A DNA stretch of 64,000 nt from Bog-793 sp963785415 (GCA_963785415.1 CAWAVB010000001.1:186001-250000), one strand, 5' to 3'; shown: positions 9,458 through 19,101, numbered from the stretch's first letter. The notes: generated by a model from the sequence alone, not told the origin. Numbers and translations are program-made.

Positions 9458-10777
9458 ATGAGACCTGCACCTCCCGACGGTGCCTCGGCGGGAGGGAGAT
9501 CACGACCGAACTTGCTTCGCGCTTTCAGTTCGCTCGACGAGCCGGTCTTCCGGCGTTGGTTTTTCAGCCAGATCTTCTCTGCCTCGGGATCGATGACCCA
9601 GTCGGTCGCGATGGCGTGGCTCGTGCTGAGGCTGACCGGGAAAGGGATCGACCTCGGTCTCATGACGTCGTGCTCGCTGCTGCCGCTCCTTCTCGGCGGA
9701 TCGTGGGCGGGGGCGCTCGTCGACCGTGTCGACCGGCGGCGACTGCTCATCGTGACCCAGAGCCTTTTCATCGGGCTCTCGAGCCTGCTCGCCGTGCTCG
9801 TCGCCACCGGGACGGTTCGGCTTTGGATGCTTTTCCTGCTCGCCGCGGTGACCGGGATGGTGAACGCGCCGGACGCGGCGGCGCGCCAGGTTTACGTCGT
9901 CGAACTCGTCGGCCGGGAACGGCTCGCGAGCGCGGTGAGCCTGTATGAGGTCGTGCTCAACACCTCCCGCGTGCTCGGTCCCGCCGCCGGGGGAGTCCTG
10001 CTGGCGACGGTGGGCGAGGCTCCCTGTTTCGAATTCAACGCCGCCTCCTACGTTGTGCCGCTCGCCGTGCTGCTCGTCAACCGCACGGTGAGCCCGAAGT
10101 ACGTCGGATCAGAATTTGCGGCACGCAAGGGGCAGCTCCGGGCCGGGTTCCGCTACGCGTGGAGCTTCCCGGCGATCCGAACCTGCGTGTTCCTGGCTGC
10201 CGCCTCGGGCATGCTTTTCAATCTCGGGGTGGCGATGCCGCTTCTCACGACGAAGGTGTTCCACCTCGGAAGCGGCGGCTACGGGCTGATGATGGCGGTG
10301 TTCGGCCTCGGCGCGCTCCCGGGCGCATTGCTCGCCGCCTCGAGCAAGCATCGACCGTCAGGGCGCAGCGTGGCGTGGCTCGCCCTGGGCACCGGGGTAT
10401 GTGTCCTCGCGACGGCGTGCGCGATCGGGCTGGGATTCGCGATCGCCGGAATCGCCCTGACGGGATGTGTTTCGATCTGGTTCATCGCGCGGGCGAACAC
10501 ACTCGTCCAGATCGAGACCGAACCGGCGATGCGGGGTCGGATGATGGGCATCTGGACCATGGCACTGCCCGGAACGTCACCGATCACGAGTCCGGTGGTT
10601 GGGTGGGTCGCCGATGCCGTCGGTCCTCGTGAAAGTTTCGGGCTGTCGGGGGTCGCCCTCCTCGTGACCGTGGGCCTGGGCTGGCGGTCTCTTGCCGGCT
10701 ACGTCGGACGCCCCCTCGGGATGGGGGATGAATTGAAGCCCGGTATCGCGGATGGTGGGGACGGCCTTCGCGGCTAG
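9458..10777 (+). CDS. MFS transporter, EntS/DHA3-like exporter
   Basis: 439 residues from ATG 9458 with about twelve membrane segments. Motif A-like GALVDRVDRRRLL follows the second helix, and a second copy of the half-repeat starts near residue 215. The pattern NLLRAFSSLDEPVFRRWFFSQ at the N-terminus and the MFS_3 layout fit the enterobactin-exporter/macrolide-efflux branch, which expels small molecules with proton antiport. The substrate is unknown. Upstream in-frame starts at 9290 (GTG) and 9386 (ATG) add only basic, non-membrane sequence; none of the three has a clear Shine-Dalgarno site. Confidence 0.8.
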   Translation: MRPAPPDGASAGGRSRPNLLRAFSSLDEPVFRRWFFSQIFSASGSMTQSVAMAWLVLRLTGKGIDLGLMTSCSLLPLLLGGSWAGALVDRVDRRRLLIVTQSLFIGLSSLLAVLVATGTVRLWMLFLLAAVTGMVNAPDAAARQVYVVELVGRERLASAVSLYEVVLNTSRVLGPAAGGVLLATVGEAPCFEFNAASYVVPLAVLLVNRTVSPKYVGSEFAARKGQLRAGFRYAWSFPAIRTCVFLAAASGMLFNLGVAMPLLTTKVFHLGSGGYGLMMAVFGLGALPGALLAASSKHRPSGRSVAWLALGTGVCVLATACAIGLGFAIAGIALTGCVSIWFIARANTLVQIETEPAMRGRMMGIWTMALPGTSPITSPVVGWVADAVGPRESFGLSGVALLVTVGLGWRSLAGYVGRPLGMGDELKPGIADGGDGLRG

Positions 10778-11182
10778 TCCCACCTGCCACGGCGAGCGGA
10801 CCGCCGGACCCGAGTCCGCCGGAAGAGCAGCGAGGGGCCTCCTACTGGGCGCCGATGCGGACCCGGTCCTTCGCCACCCGAGAGCGGACGGCGCCGAGAT
10901 GAGGTCCGCGGGCGGTAGCTGCGCGTGCCGGTGCCCTTCGACGGTCCGCGTCGACGGTTTCCCGCCTCGGTTCCGCCAGCCACGCAGAGTGCTCATGAGG
11001 GTCCAGCAGTCAACGCGTAGCGTGACGAGGTCACCACAAAGAGAGATGCTGCGGAGGCGTTGAGTACGGAAGGTGATCCTGGCGTAGCACATGTTGACCA
11101 GCCCTTGCTAGCTCGGGTGGGGCATCTCAAATGGCCTTAGGCGTGTCTGTGCTGGTAGCACCGGTAGGTAGACGATGCTCAT
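10778..11182. other. Intergenic region, nothing recognised
   Basis: 405 bases between the MFS gene and the second G1 peptidase. No gene, RNA or repeat could be supported. It probably contains the peptidase promoter. Confidence 0.4.
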
Positions 11183-12466
11183 GTGCGGAAGAGCACCGCG
11201 TCGCAACGTCGCGCAGAGTGGTGCCACAGAGAGTGGCCACCTGACGGAAACGCGCCGAATCCGGGAGGTCACCACCTCAATCCGGAACACCGCAACGCTC
11301 GGCGGCTCGGCATGGGCGGCGGCATCGCGGTGGCGCTGGCGATCGCGGTGGTCGAGATCGGCGGCATCGGCGGAGCCGACGTCGTGTCGTCCGGCGCAAT
11401 CTCCGAGCTCAACCCGCACTTCGTCTTGCCGGCCACTCCGACTACACCGTCCGGTGGGCTCCTCAGCTTGCAAGAAGTCGCCGCCGTGTGGCGGCCACCG
11501 ACGCGGGGGTCGGAGGCTGCGACGCAGTCGGCCACCACCGTGACCACGACCTCGGTCCCGCCGACGACCGTCGCGCCCACGACGACCTCGGTCCCGCCGA
11601 CGACCTCGGTTCCGCCGACGACCGTCGCGCCCACGACGACCTCGGTCCCGCCGACGACCGTCGCGCCCACCACGACTTCGGTCCCGCCGACGACCGTCGC
11701 GGCGAAACGGTCACCGGCCCACTCGCCGACCCGTGCATCCTCGACGAAGGCCCATACGTCGACCACCGACTCGCCGACGCCGGCCCACTCGTCGACGGAT
11801 TCTTCTTCCTCGCCGAGCCCGTCGACGACCACGACGACCACCCCGGCGGCGACCCCCGGCCTTGCCTCCACGAACTGGTCCGGTTACGTGCTGACGGGTG
11901 GGGGATACCAGGTCGTGAGCGGAGGGTGGACCGTCCCGACGCTCAACTGTGCCGTCGTTCCGAGCGGGGAGACGTCGGACTGGGTCGGCGTCAACGGCTG
12001 GGTCGATCCCGCTGATCTGTTCCAGGTGGGGACCTCGTCGACGTGTTCCGGTGGATCGCAGTCGAACTTCGCTGTGTGGAGCGACGGGGCGCTCGGTTAC
12101 GCCTGGCAGCCGCAATTCACCGTGAACGCGGGCGACGTGATCTCGGCTGAGGTCCAGCAGTCGTCCTCGGGGACGTGGACGGCGACGGTCACGGACGTGA
12201 CCTCGGGCCAGAGCGCGACCGCGAGCGAGTCGGCCGTCTACGCCGGGTCCTCCGCCGAGTGGGTTGCCGAGGACTCCGGCGTGCAGGGCAGCTCGAACCT
12301 CACCCCGCTCGCCGACTTCGGGATCGTGACGTTCACCAACCTCCGGGTCGCCCCGACGGGCGCGCTCACCTACGCCGACGCGATCGAGATGCAGACATCC
12401 GGCGGCGCGGCGGAGGCGACGCCGAGCCAGCCGCAGGGCGCCTCGTTCTCCGTCACCTACGAGTAG
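11183..12466 (+). CDS. Secreted or anchored G1 (eqolisin) peptidase with Thr/Pro linker
   Basis: 427 residues. A cytoplasmic head carrying a twin-Arg-like segment and a Gly-rich hydrophobic stretch (about 40-65, RRLGMGGGIAVALAIAVV) is followed by a long Thr/Pro/Ser linker built of TTTSVPPTTVAP-type repeats (about 115-225). The C-terminal G1 domain starts with NWSGYV. The catalytic pair is kept: Gln281 in LFQVGT and Glu359 in SAEWVAED. Acid endopeptidase activity outside the membrane is expected. The GTG start is supported because the head aligns residue by residue with the start of the six-hairpin protein at 19102-20664, including two EW pairs. Confidence 0.82.
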   Translation: MRKSTASQRRAEWCHREWPPDGNAPNPGGHHLNPEHRNARRLGMGGGIAVALAIAVVEIGGIGGADVVSSGAISELNPHFVLPATPTTPSGGLLSLQEVAAVWRPPTRGSEAATQSATTVTTTSVPPTTVAPTTTSVPPTTSVPPTTVAPTTTSVPPTTVAPTTTSVPPTTVAAKRSPAHSPTRASSTKAHTSTTDSPTPAHSSTDSSSSPSPSTTTTTTPAATPGLASTNWSGYVLTGGGYQVVSGGWTVPTLNCAVVPSGETSDWVGVNGWVDPADLFQVGTSSTCSGGSQSNFAVWSDGALGYAWQPQFTVNAGDVISAEVQQSSSGTWTATVTDVTSGQSATASESAVYAGSSAEWVAEDSGVQGSSNLTPLADFGIVTFTNLRVAPTGALTYADAIEMQTSGGAAEATPSQPQGASFSVTYE

Positions 12467-12608
12467 ACGTTCCGGGGCGTTCGGCGTCCAGCGGGGCGGC
12501 AATCCCGTCTGACGGCCGTCGCGGCGACGCTCGCCGGTGCCGGAGCCCATCGGGAATGCCATCGGACGCCAGACGTTGGAGATATCCGTCGCGCTGATCC
12601 GCTGCGCA

Positions 12609-12633
12609 CTCAAGCGGTCAACGCAACAGCCTT
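12609..12633 (+). repeat. IS30-family terminal inverted repeat, transposase-stop end
   Basis: Starts CTCAAGCGGTCAACGCAACA and matches the complement of 13801-13825 at about 20 of 25 positions. It overlaps the transposase stop codon. Confidence 0.8.
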
Positions 12634-13758
12634 GGCGAACGCCTGAGATGGTGTCACCCACTCGAGCGTCTGTCGAGGTCTGTTGTTGAGGGAACGGGCG
12701 ATGGCATCGAGCTCGCGTTGGGTGCACTGCGAGAGATCCGTTGACTTCGGCAGGTATTGGCGCAAGAGGCCGTTCGTGTTCTCGTTGCTGCCGCGTTGCC
12801 AGGGGCTCTTCGGGTCGCAGAAGTAGATCTGCACCCCGGTGTCGATCGTGAACTGGACGTGCTCGGCCATCTCCTTTCCCTGGTCCCAGGTGATCGATCT
12901 GCGGAGCTGGGCGGGAAGCGTGACGATGCGCTTCGCGAGTGCGGTGCGGACCGACTCGGCGGAGTTCCCGTGGGGCAGCTTCAACAAGATGACGTAGCGG
13001 CTGTGACGCTCGACGAGCGTGCCGATCGCGGTCATCTTCTTGCCGAAGATGAGATCACCCTCCCAGTGCCCGGGCACGGCGCGGTCGGCGACCTCGGCCG
13101 GTCGCTCGGAGATCATCACCATGTTGCGGAGCTGTCCCTGGCCGACCCCGCCCTTGGTGTAGGCCTTGGCTCTTCGCATCGCCCGACCGCTTCGCAGGCA
13201 GGTGTGGAGCTCCTTCCGCAGCGCTCCACGGCCCTGGACGAACAGCGACTGGTAGATGGTCTCGTGGGACACCCGCATCTCCGGATCATTCGGATAGCTA
13301 AGAGCCAACCACGCGGAGATCTGCTCGGGTGACCACCTGGCCTCGAGCTTTCGTTCGACGGTCGATCTGAGCCGGCGGCACCGGGCAAGCTTCGCCCGCC
13401 TGGGTCGCAGCGCGCGTCGTTGCGCACCCCGATCGGCAACGAGCGCTCGGTAATGCTGACGGCCGCCATTCGCGTTCACGTCTCGACACACCGTCGAGGG
13501 CGCACGCCCGAGTCCAGTCGAGATCACCCGGAGCGAGAGACCTACGGCGAGTCCTCGCGAAATCTCTTCTCGCTCTTCAAGGGAGAGCCTGAGCTCAGCA
13601 CGCCCTCGTTCGTGCGGTCGTCTCCCCCCTGCATCAGCGATGAACTTCCGGAGCGAAGAGTTCTGGCGTCCGAGGTGCTTGGCGATGCGCTTCACCGGCA
13701 CGCCGGCCTCCCGCATCTCCCAGATCGTCACCCTGTCGGCTTCTGTGAACCTCGCCAT
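12610..13758 (-). CDS. IS30-family transposase
   Basis: 382 residues, the normal length for IS30 transposases. It has an N-terminal helix-turn-helix region (VTIWEMREAGVPVKRIAKHL) and a catalytic DDE domain: Asp235 in HWEGDLIFG, Asp292 in TWDQGKE, Glu326 in NENTNGLLRQYLPK. It appears intact. The start was chosen at ATG 13758 because GGAGG lies 6 bases upstream; open frame further upstream lies outside the element. It cuts and joins the inverted repeats at 12609 and 13825. Confidence 0.92.
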   Translation of the reverse strand: MARFTEADRVTIWEMREAGVPVKRIAKHLGRQNSSLRKFIADAGGRRPHERGRAELRLSLEEREEISRGLAVGLSLRVISTGLGRAPSTVCRDVNANGGRQHYRALVADRGAQRRALRPRRAKLARCRRLRSTVERKLEARWSPEQISAWLALSYPNDPEMRVSHETIYQSLFVQGRGALRKELHTCLRSGRAMRRAKAYTKGGVGQGQLRNMVMISERPAEVADRAVPGHWEGDLIFGKKMTAIGTLVERHSRYVILLKLPHGNSAESVRTALAKRIVTLPAQLRRSITWDQGKEMAEHVQFTIDTGVQIYFCDPKSPWQRGSNENTNGLLRQYLPKSTDLSQCTQRELDAIARSLNNRPRQTLEWVTPSQAFAKAVALTA

Positions 13759-13800
13759 CACCGTTCCTCCCCATCGACGACACCAGTGTTCGCCGATCAG

Positions 13801-13825
13801 AGAGGTGTTGCGATGACCAGTTGAG
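13801..13825 (-). repeat. IS30-family terminal inverted repeat, transposase-start end
   Basis: Its complement starts CTCAACTGGTCATCGCAACA, pairing with the copy at 12609-12633. It lies 43 bases upstream of the transposase start. Confidence 0.8.
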
Positions 13826-13852
13826 GACGCAGCCGGTTCGGGGCACGCGTGA

Positions 13853-14113
13853 GTGTCGTCCGGGGTCGCGTGTCGATCATCACGGATCCGGGGGTTGGGC
13901 CCCCCACGGGGGGTGGTCGCCATCTGTTCGGTGATGGTGCTCCAAGCCTCGGAAGGACTCTCGGACCGCGACGCGATCCGGGCGCTGAGAACGCGGATCG
14001 ACTGGAAGGTCGCCTGCGGCCTCGCGCTTGACGATCCGGGCTTCGACTTCACCAATCTCACCTATTGGCGCGCCCGGCTCCGCTCAATCGGCCTTCGTCC
14101 AACACCGCCCTAG
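13853..14113 (+). pseudogene. Truncated transposase N-terminus (DUF772, IS1182/IS5 type)
   Basis: Only about 65 residues of similarity remain (13914 onward). They carry the DUF772 signature of such transposases, LSDRDAIRALRTRIDWK followed by ACGLALDDPGFDF and LTYWRARLR. A complete enzyme would be over 400 residues, so the catalytic part is lost. The reading frame ends inside the last codons of the convergent hydrolase gene. With the adjacent IS30 element this marks a mobile-element accretion site. Confidence 0.7.
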
Positions 14114-15048
14114 ACGCGTGTGCTCGGCGAGCAGCTGGATTCGACGCCGGCCAGCCAGCCGCGGAGCATTCCGAGCGTGAGATCCGGACGCTCTACCTGT
14201 GCCATGTGCGAGCAACCTTCCACAACGAAAAACTGCGATCCGGGGATGGCCTCGTGGGCTCGCCGGACCGTGGTCGGAGTGACCTCGTCGAACTCACCGC
14301 AGAAGAGCAGCGTTGGCACGGCTATCGCGCCAAGGTGCGCCGAAACGTCGAAGTCCTTCAACGACCCGATCACGTGGAACTCGCTCGGACCGTTCATCGT
14401 CAGGTACACCTCTGGGTTCTTCGCGAGCGCGTCGAACGTCGCCTGCAGCCAGTCGGGCCAGGGGCGGACGCGACAGACGTGGCGGTCGTAAAAGACCATC
14501 ATCGCCTCTTGGTACTCCTCGTCGTCGGTGGTGCCGTCGCGCTCGTGACGGCGGAGCGTCGCCTCGACCTCGACGGGGAGCCCAGCGCGCAGCCGATCGA
14601 TCTCACTCATCCAATAGGGGACCGAGGCTGGTGCTGACTGGACGACAAGCCCGGCGAGACCGTTGGGGCGCTTTGCGGCGTAGGCCATGGCGAGCATGCC
14701 GCCCCATGAGTGGCCGAGGACGTGGCAGCGCTCGAGGCCGAGAGATTCGCGGACCGTGTCGATCTCCTCGAGGTAAAGCCCGACCGTCCACAACGAGGAA
14801 TTGTGTGGTTCGTCGACCGCGGAGCGGCCACAGCCGAGCTGGTCGTAGAAAATGACGCGCCGGCCCTCAGCGAGCTTCTCGTAGGGCGCCATGTGGTGCC
14901 ACGTCGCGCCCGGGCCCCCATGGAGGCACAGAAGCGGCAGCTTCCCGCCCTCCTCGGATTCGCCGACGATCCGGAACCAGGTCCTGTGTCCGGCGAAGGG
15001 AAGATAGTCCTCGCGGGTTGGCGGATCGGCGCCGGAAGCTGGAACCAT
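14110..15048 (-). CDS. Proline iminopeptidase-like alpha/beta hydrolase (family S33)
   Basis: 312 residues. The oxyanion motif LCLHGGPGATW (about residue 30-40) and nucleophile elbow GHSWGG are diagnostic of S33 proline iminopeptidases and related amino-acid amidases. The acid (FDEVTP) and His (GCSHMAQ) follow in order. It should release N-terminal proline or related groups from small peptides in the cytoplasm; substrate specificity is not decidable. ATG 15048 has AGGAGG upstream, so the 35-codon extension was rejected. It lies 107 bases downstream of the glycosidase gene on the same strand. Confidence 0.85.
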   Translation of the reverse strand: MVPASGADPPTREDYLPFAGHRTWFRIVGESEEGGKLPLLCLHGGPGATWHHMAPYEKLAEGRRVIFYDQLGCGRSAVDEPHNSSLWTVGLYLEEIDTVRESLGLERCHVLGHSWGGMLAMAYAAKRPNGLAGLVVQSAPASVPYWMSEIDRLRAGLPVEVEATLRRHERDGTTDDEEYQEAMMVFYDRHVCRVRPWPDWLQATFDALAKNPEVYLTMNGPSEFHVIGSLKDFDVSAHLGAIAVPTLLFCGEFDEVTPTTVRRAHEAIPGSQFFVVEGCSHMAQVERPDLTLGMLRGWLAGVESSCSPSTRV

Positions 15049-15155
15049 CGGCCCTCCTTTCGCCTCTTTAGAGTCTGTCCGCACCGGAGAGCAGATGGGG
15101 CGATCGTCGCGCAGGTGGTGATCGTCGGCGATCTGCCGGCTCCGCGGGGCCACCC

Positions 15156-17327
15156 TCAGCGAACCGGCGTGAAGTCGACCGCGAGGTCCGCTGCTCCCGA
15201 GAGCACGTCGACGGCGTGCCGGCCGCCGTCGAGACGTCGGACCCGAAGGTCGATGGAGGAATCGCCGACCCGCAGCTGACGCAGGGTTACCTCGTTCATC
15301 CAGTCGGGGAGCGCCGGCCGAACGTGGAGGGTCCGTGAGGCCGCGTCGGCTTCGAGGCCGAGGAGCATCGTCACGAGGTGGACGAGCGCCCCCGACGACC
15401 AGGCCTGGGGGACGTTCGCCCCGAGATACTGGACCGGGAACCCGCCGGGGTCGCGTGTGAACCCAGCGAAGAGCTCGGGCGGGCGCTGATAGGTGAACAT
15501 CGCTGTCGCGTCGAAGATGGCCGCGGCGACCTGCGCCGCCTCGGCGTCGAACCCGTAGGCGCGGAAGCCCGCGGCGATGATCGCGTTGTCATGCGGCCAC
15601 ACTGACCCGAGCTGGTACGAGAGCGGGTCGTAGGCGACGTGCTCGGCCGAGAGCGTCCGGATGCCCCATCCGCTCCACATGTCGTTGGCGAGGAGACGCC
15701 GCACCACCAGCTCGGCGCGTCCCGGGTCGATGGTGCCCTGCCACAGCAGCTGCCCGGGATTGGAAGCGACGGACTCGATCGGTCGCTTGTTCCCGTCGAG
15801 CCCCAGGTAGTACGTGCCTTCCTCCTCCCACCAAAAGCGCTCCTCGATCTGGGCGGCGAGGCGATCGGCTTCGGCGTGCAACCGGCGCGCTCGGCCGTCG
15901 TCCCCGAACGCCTCCGCGGCGACACCGGCCCAGGCGCGCTTCGCGGCGACGACCAGGCCCTGGTGCTCGCACAGGGCGATCGGCAGCTCGGCGGGCGTCC
16001 CGTCGGCCATGAGGATTCCATCACTTGCGTCCTTCCAGCCCTGGTTGTAGTAGCCGTTCGGCGCGCGGGTCCGGTACTCCTGGAGGCCGTCACCGTCGAT
16101 GTCCCCGTCGCGGTCGATCCACTCGAGCGCCCGCTCGACGTGGGGACGGACCGCGGCGAGTTCGTCGGCGTCGCCGTGCCAGCGCCAGGCGAGCGCGGCG
16201 ACGAGCACGTAGAGCGACGTCGCGTCGTGCGTCCCGTAATACGGGGTGTGCGGAACGAGGTGGAGCGCGGCGAGCTCGCCGTGCCGGATCTCGTGCTCGA
16301 TCTTCCCCGGTTGCATGTCGCGGTCGTCGTCGTACGTGTCGGCCTGGAGCGCGGCGAGCGCGCGCAGGCTGCCGAGCGCGAAGCGCGGCGAGACGGCGAG
16401 GGTCTGGAACGAGACGGTGAGGGCGTCACGTCCGAACAGCGAGACGAACCAGGGGATCCCGGCGGCGGGAACCCAGGCGTTCGGGTCGTCGTCGGTCGCG
16501 GCGGCGGCCAGTTCGTCGTGGCGGTGCAAACGCAGCGCCGCGAGATCCTCGACGGCCTGGCGGAGCGCGGCCGTGACGTTCGGGTTCGAGGTCTCGAAGA
16601 CCGTCGCCTCGCCGACCCAGCGCCGGCGATCCGCTTCGCCGGGGGTGTCGGCGGCGAGGAGCTCGTGGCAGGGACGGACGACTCGGCGCTCTTCGCCGTC
16701 GATCACGGCGGTCCACCACAAACAGAGGTGCCAGGAGCCCTTCGGTTCGAGCGCCAAACGGAAGAGCAACCCGCCGTTCGCGAACTCCGGGGGTGATCCG
16801 GCGTCGTGGACCTCGGCGACGAACGAGCGGTCGAACGTCCCGTTCTGGTATCGAGTCGTGAGGACGGCGGCTTTCTCATCCCAGTCGCTGTGGATCGAAC
16901 CCCGACGGATCGGCCGGCCGGCCTTCACGTCGAAAAGGTCAGCGAAGTCTGATTCGATGCTCACCTCGAGGTCGACGACTATCGGTTCGCGGCCGTGGTT
17001 CGTCACGTCGTAGTCCTCGTGCACGCCCGGGCCGACGGTGCGGTCGAGACGGAGATGGATCGAATGTTCCCGCAGTTCCTTTCCGCCAGCTCCGACGATC
17101 GGCGGGTTGGTGAACTCGAAACGTGCGGAATGGTCGCCGACCGCGGCCCCGTTCAGAAGGACGGGAGCCTTGCCTCCGAGCTTGAGGCGGTAGCCGGAGA
17201 CCAGCCTCGTATCCGCGGCGAAGTACCCCTGTTCTTTGGTGCTCGACATCTCCGCCGAGTTTTCGCAGACGAGGAACTCGTCGTTGAAATGGATCGACAC
17301 GACAGGCGGACCTACCGATACCTCCAC
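15156..17327 (-). CDS. Glycogen-debranching-type glycosidase (amylo-alpha-1,6-glucosidase family)
   Basis: 723 residues. The N-terminal 230 residues match the glycogen-debranching N-terminal domain, and the rest forms an (alpha/alpha)6 barrel of the GH15/GH63 type. Conserved active-site stretches are WFVSLFGRDAL (293-303), NQGWKDASDGI (428-438) and SVWPHDNA (575-582). Actinobacterial relatives act on alpha-glucans or glucosylglycerate-like compounds, so the exact substrate is open. No signal peptide is seen, so it is cytoplasmic. The GTG start at 17327 has AAGGAG 5 bases upstream. Confidence 0.85.
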   Translation of the reverse strand: MEVSVGPPVVSIHFNDEFLVCENSAEMSSTKEQGYFAADTRLVSGYRLKLGGKAPVLLNGAAVGDHSARFEFTNPPIVGAGGKELREHSIHLRLDRTVGPGVHEDYDVTNHGREPIVVDLEVSIESDFADLFDVKAGRPIRRGSIHSDWDEKAAVLTTRYQNGTFDRSFVAEVHDAGSPPEFANGGLLFRLALEPKGSWHLCLWWTAVIDGEERRVVRPCHELLAADTPGEADRRRWVGEATVFETSNPNVTAALRQAVEDLAALRLHRHDELAAAATDDDPNAWVPAAGIPWFVSLFGRDALTVSFQTLAVSPRFALGSLRALAALQADTYDDDRDMQPGKIEHEIRHGELAALHLVPHTPYYGTHDATSLYVLVAALAWRWHGDADELAAVRPHVERALEWIDRDGDIDGDGLQEYRTRAPNGYYNQGWKDASDGILMADGTPAELPIALCEHQGLVVAAKRAWAGVAAEAFGDDGRARRLHAEADRLAAQIEERFWWEEEGTYYLGLDGNKRPIESVASNPGQLLWQGTIDPGRAELVVRRLLANDMWSGWGIRTLSAEHVAYDPLSYQLGSVWPHDNAIIAAGFRAYGFDAEAAQVAAAIFDATAMFTYQRPPELFAGFTRDPGGFPVQYLGANVPQAWSSGALVHLVTMLLGLEADAASRTLHVRPALPDWMNEVTLRQLRVGDSSIDLRVRRLDGGRHAVDVLSGAADLAVDFTPVR

Positions 17328-17590
17328 GTCGACTCCTTCTCACTCGTCTGGCAGGGCGGCGCGCTGCCGTCGGCCCGGGGCCACTGTGGCGCACGCCGCC
17401 GCCGCGTGCCGAGCGTAGGGGCGTCGCCGCGCCTGCTGACGGCGCGGCGAGGTGTTCGGGCGAGGACCGGGTGGGGAAGTCGGGGACGGACTTGACGAAT
17501 TGTGCCTGGCTGCCGGGCGGAGCATTCGATTGCGCGGAGAAAGCCGCTCGGCGATGATCGGATTTTCGGCACGAGGAGACGTTGCGGAAG

Positions 17591-19051
17591 ATGGCCTTGC
17601 TCGATCCAGCTCGTCGGGTGGGTCGGCGTCGCGGTCGACACCGGGGGATCGGCTGGACGCTGGCGGTCGGCGTCGTAACGATCGTTGCGACCACCTCCGT
17701 GTATCTCGCCTCGACGTCTCCGGGTCTCGCGTCCGTGAGAGCCGCCTCGATCGTGCGGAATTCGTCCGCGTCTTCGCCATCATTGCAGTGGGCACTTCCC
17801 GGTTCACTGGTCGGACGTCAACTCGACTGGCTCGTCGCCGCGGCGAGCCATCCACCCGTTGCGGCCGCCGAGTTGCGTGCACATTTCGACGCGACGTTTC
17901 TCGGACAGGTGTCGCCGAAGGAGTTCAATGCCGCGATCGCAAGCCTGCACGTGAGCGGCGCGTGGCGCATCGTCACGCTGGACGCTGGAGCGGCGGGAGT
18001 ACTCGACGCAAACGTCGTGTCGGGTGGGACGCGCCTCGGCGTCGAGATCGCCGTTGACTCGAAAGGTCTCATTGACGGGCTCCTGGTTCAGCCTTCGCCC
18101 GCGCTACCGGCCCCGCCGACTTCATGGAAGGCGCTCGAGGCGAAACTTTCGACGCTCGCGTCCGATGTCGGCTTCGAGGCGGCCACGCTGTCGCCGAGAG
18201 GTGCGTGCACGCCGCTCCGCACGATCTCGCCGACGACGGCGAGGCCACTCGGGTCCATGTTCAAGCTGTTCGTCCTGGGAGCCGTTGCGCACGCGGTGAA
18301 GCGGGGAACTGCGTCCTGGGACCAGCCGGTTGCCCTCGAGGTGAACCTGACGAGCCTGCCGAGCGGGGTGCTCCAGGTCGATCCGGCGGGAACGAAGTTC
18401 TCGCTCGCCCAATTTGCGGAAATCATGATCTCGAGTAGTGACAACACCGCGGCCGACCGCCTCGCCGCGCTCGTTGGCCGGCAGGCGGTCGAATCCCAGG
18501 TACGCGCGTGGTCAGCCCACCCCTCGCTCGACACGCCGTTCCTTCGCACCCGGGAGCTGTTCGTCCTCAAGTACGCGGACTATCCGCATTACGCCGATGC
18601 CTACCTCGCGCTCCCTCCGACATCCCGCGCCAGATACCTGACCCGCGTCGTCGACCAGGTTCCGCTGTCGGCGGTCGACATCAGCGCATCGGACCTCGGC
18701 ACGCCGCGAGCCGTCGACTCGATCGAGTGGTTCGCGTCCCCGTCCGACCTCTGCCGCGCCTTCGCCGGTCTCTACGCCGACGCGCACGGGCCCTCGGCGG
18801 CGCCGATCGCGGCGGCGATGTCGCTCAACGACGGGGGGCCCGGGCTCTTGCCGACACAGTGGCCCGAGGTCTGGTTCAAGGGCGGATCGGAGACGGGGGT
18901 GCTCACCCTCGGTTACCTCGCCAGGGATCGGCAGGGCAAGGTGGTCGTCGTTGCCGTCCAGCTCTCGGATCCGCGCAAGTCGATCGACGAGGCGACCGTC
19001 GCGCCGGAGCTGTTGTCGATCCTGCGGGGCGCGTTCAAGCTGGCGAGCTGA
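17591..19051 (+). CDS. Class A beta-lactamase-like serine hydrolase, LpqF type
   Basis: 486 residues from ATG 17591 (a TTG three codons earlier is the alternative; GGAG lies at 17573-17578). An N-terminal membrane/signal segment (about 20-45) is followed by a small NTF2-like domain (about 75-175) and a beta-lactamase fold with Ser222-x-x-Lys225 (GSMFKL), Ser-Asp-Asn 283-285 and a KGG triad near 430. No clear Glu166-type residue was identified, so it may be an esterase or peptidase rather than a drug-resistance enzyme. This layout matches mycobacterial LpqF-like proteins. Location: outside the membrane. Confidence 0.8.
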   Translation: MALLDPARRVGRRRGRHRGIGWTLAVGVVTIVATTSVYLASTSPGLASVRAASIVRNSSASSPSLQWALPGSLVGRQLDWLVAAASHPPVAAAELRAHFDATFLGQVSPKEFNAAIASLHVSGAWRIVTLDAGAAGVLDANVVSGGTRLGVEIAVDSKGLIDGLLVQPSPALPAPPTSWKALEAKLSTLASDVGFEAATLSPRGACTPLRTISPTTARPLGSMFKLFVLGAVAHAVKRGTASWDQPVALEVNLTSLPSGVLQVDPAGTKFSLAQFAEIMISSSDNTAADRLAALVGRQAVESQVRAWSAHPSLDTPFLRTRELFVLKYADYPHYADAYLALPPTSRARYLTRVVDQVPLSAVDISASDLGTPRAVDSIEWFASPSDLCRAFAGLYADAHGPSAAPIAAAMSLNDGGPGLLPTQWPEVWFKGGSETGVLTLGYLARDRQGKVVVVAVQLSDPRKSIDEATVAPELLSILRGAFKLAS

Positions 19052-19101
19052 CCCGCGCGGTGCCGCCCGGACCCGGCCGACTGGTGGGGTGGACCCGACT
19101 C

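Larger units (their letters stand above)
12609..13825 (-). mobile_element. IS30-family insertion sequence
   Basis: A 1.2-kb element with one transposase gene and imperfect terminal inverted repeats of about 25 bp (12609-12633 and 13801-13825, about 20 matches; shared core GGTCAnCGCAACA). The transposase stop codon lies inside the left repeat. No clear target-site duplication is visible, so the insertion may be old or the flank rearranged. It lies next to a second, broken transposase. Confidence 0.85.

Noticed and set aside
12600..13835. Target-site duplication flanking the IS30 element
   Set aside because: Flanking bases (GCA on the left, GAC on the right) do not form a matching 2-4 bp duplication.
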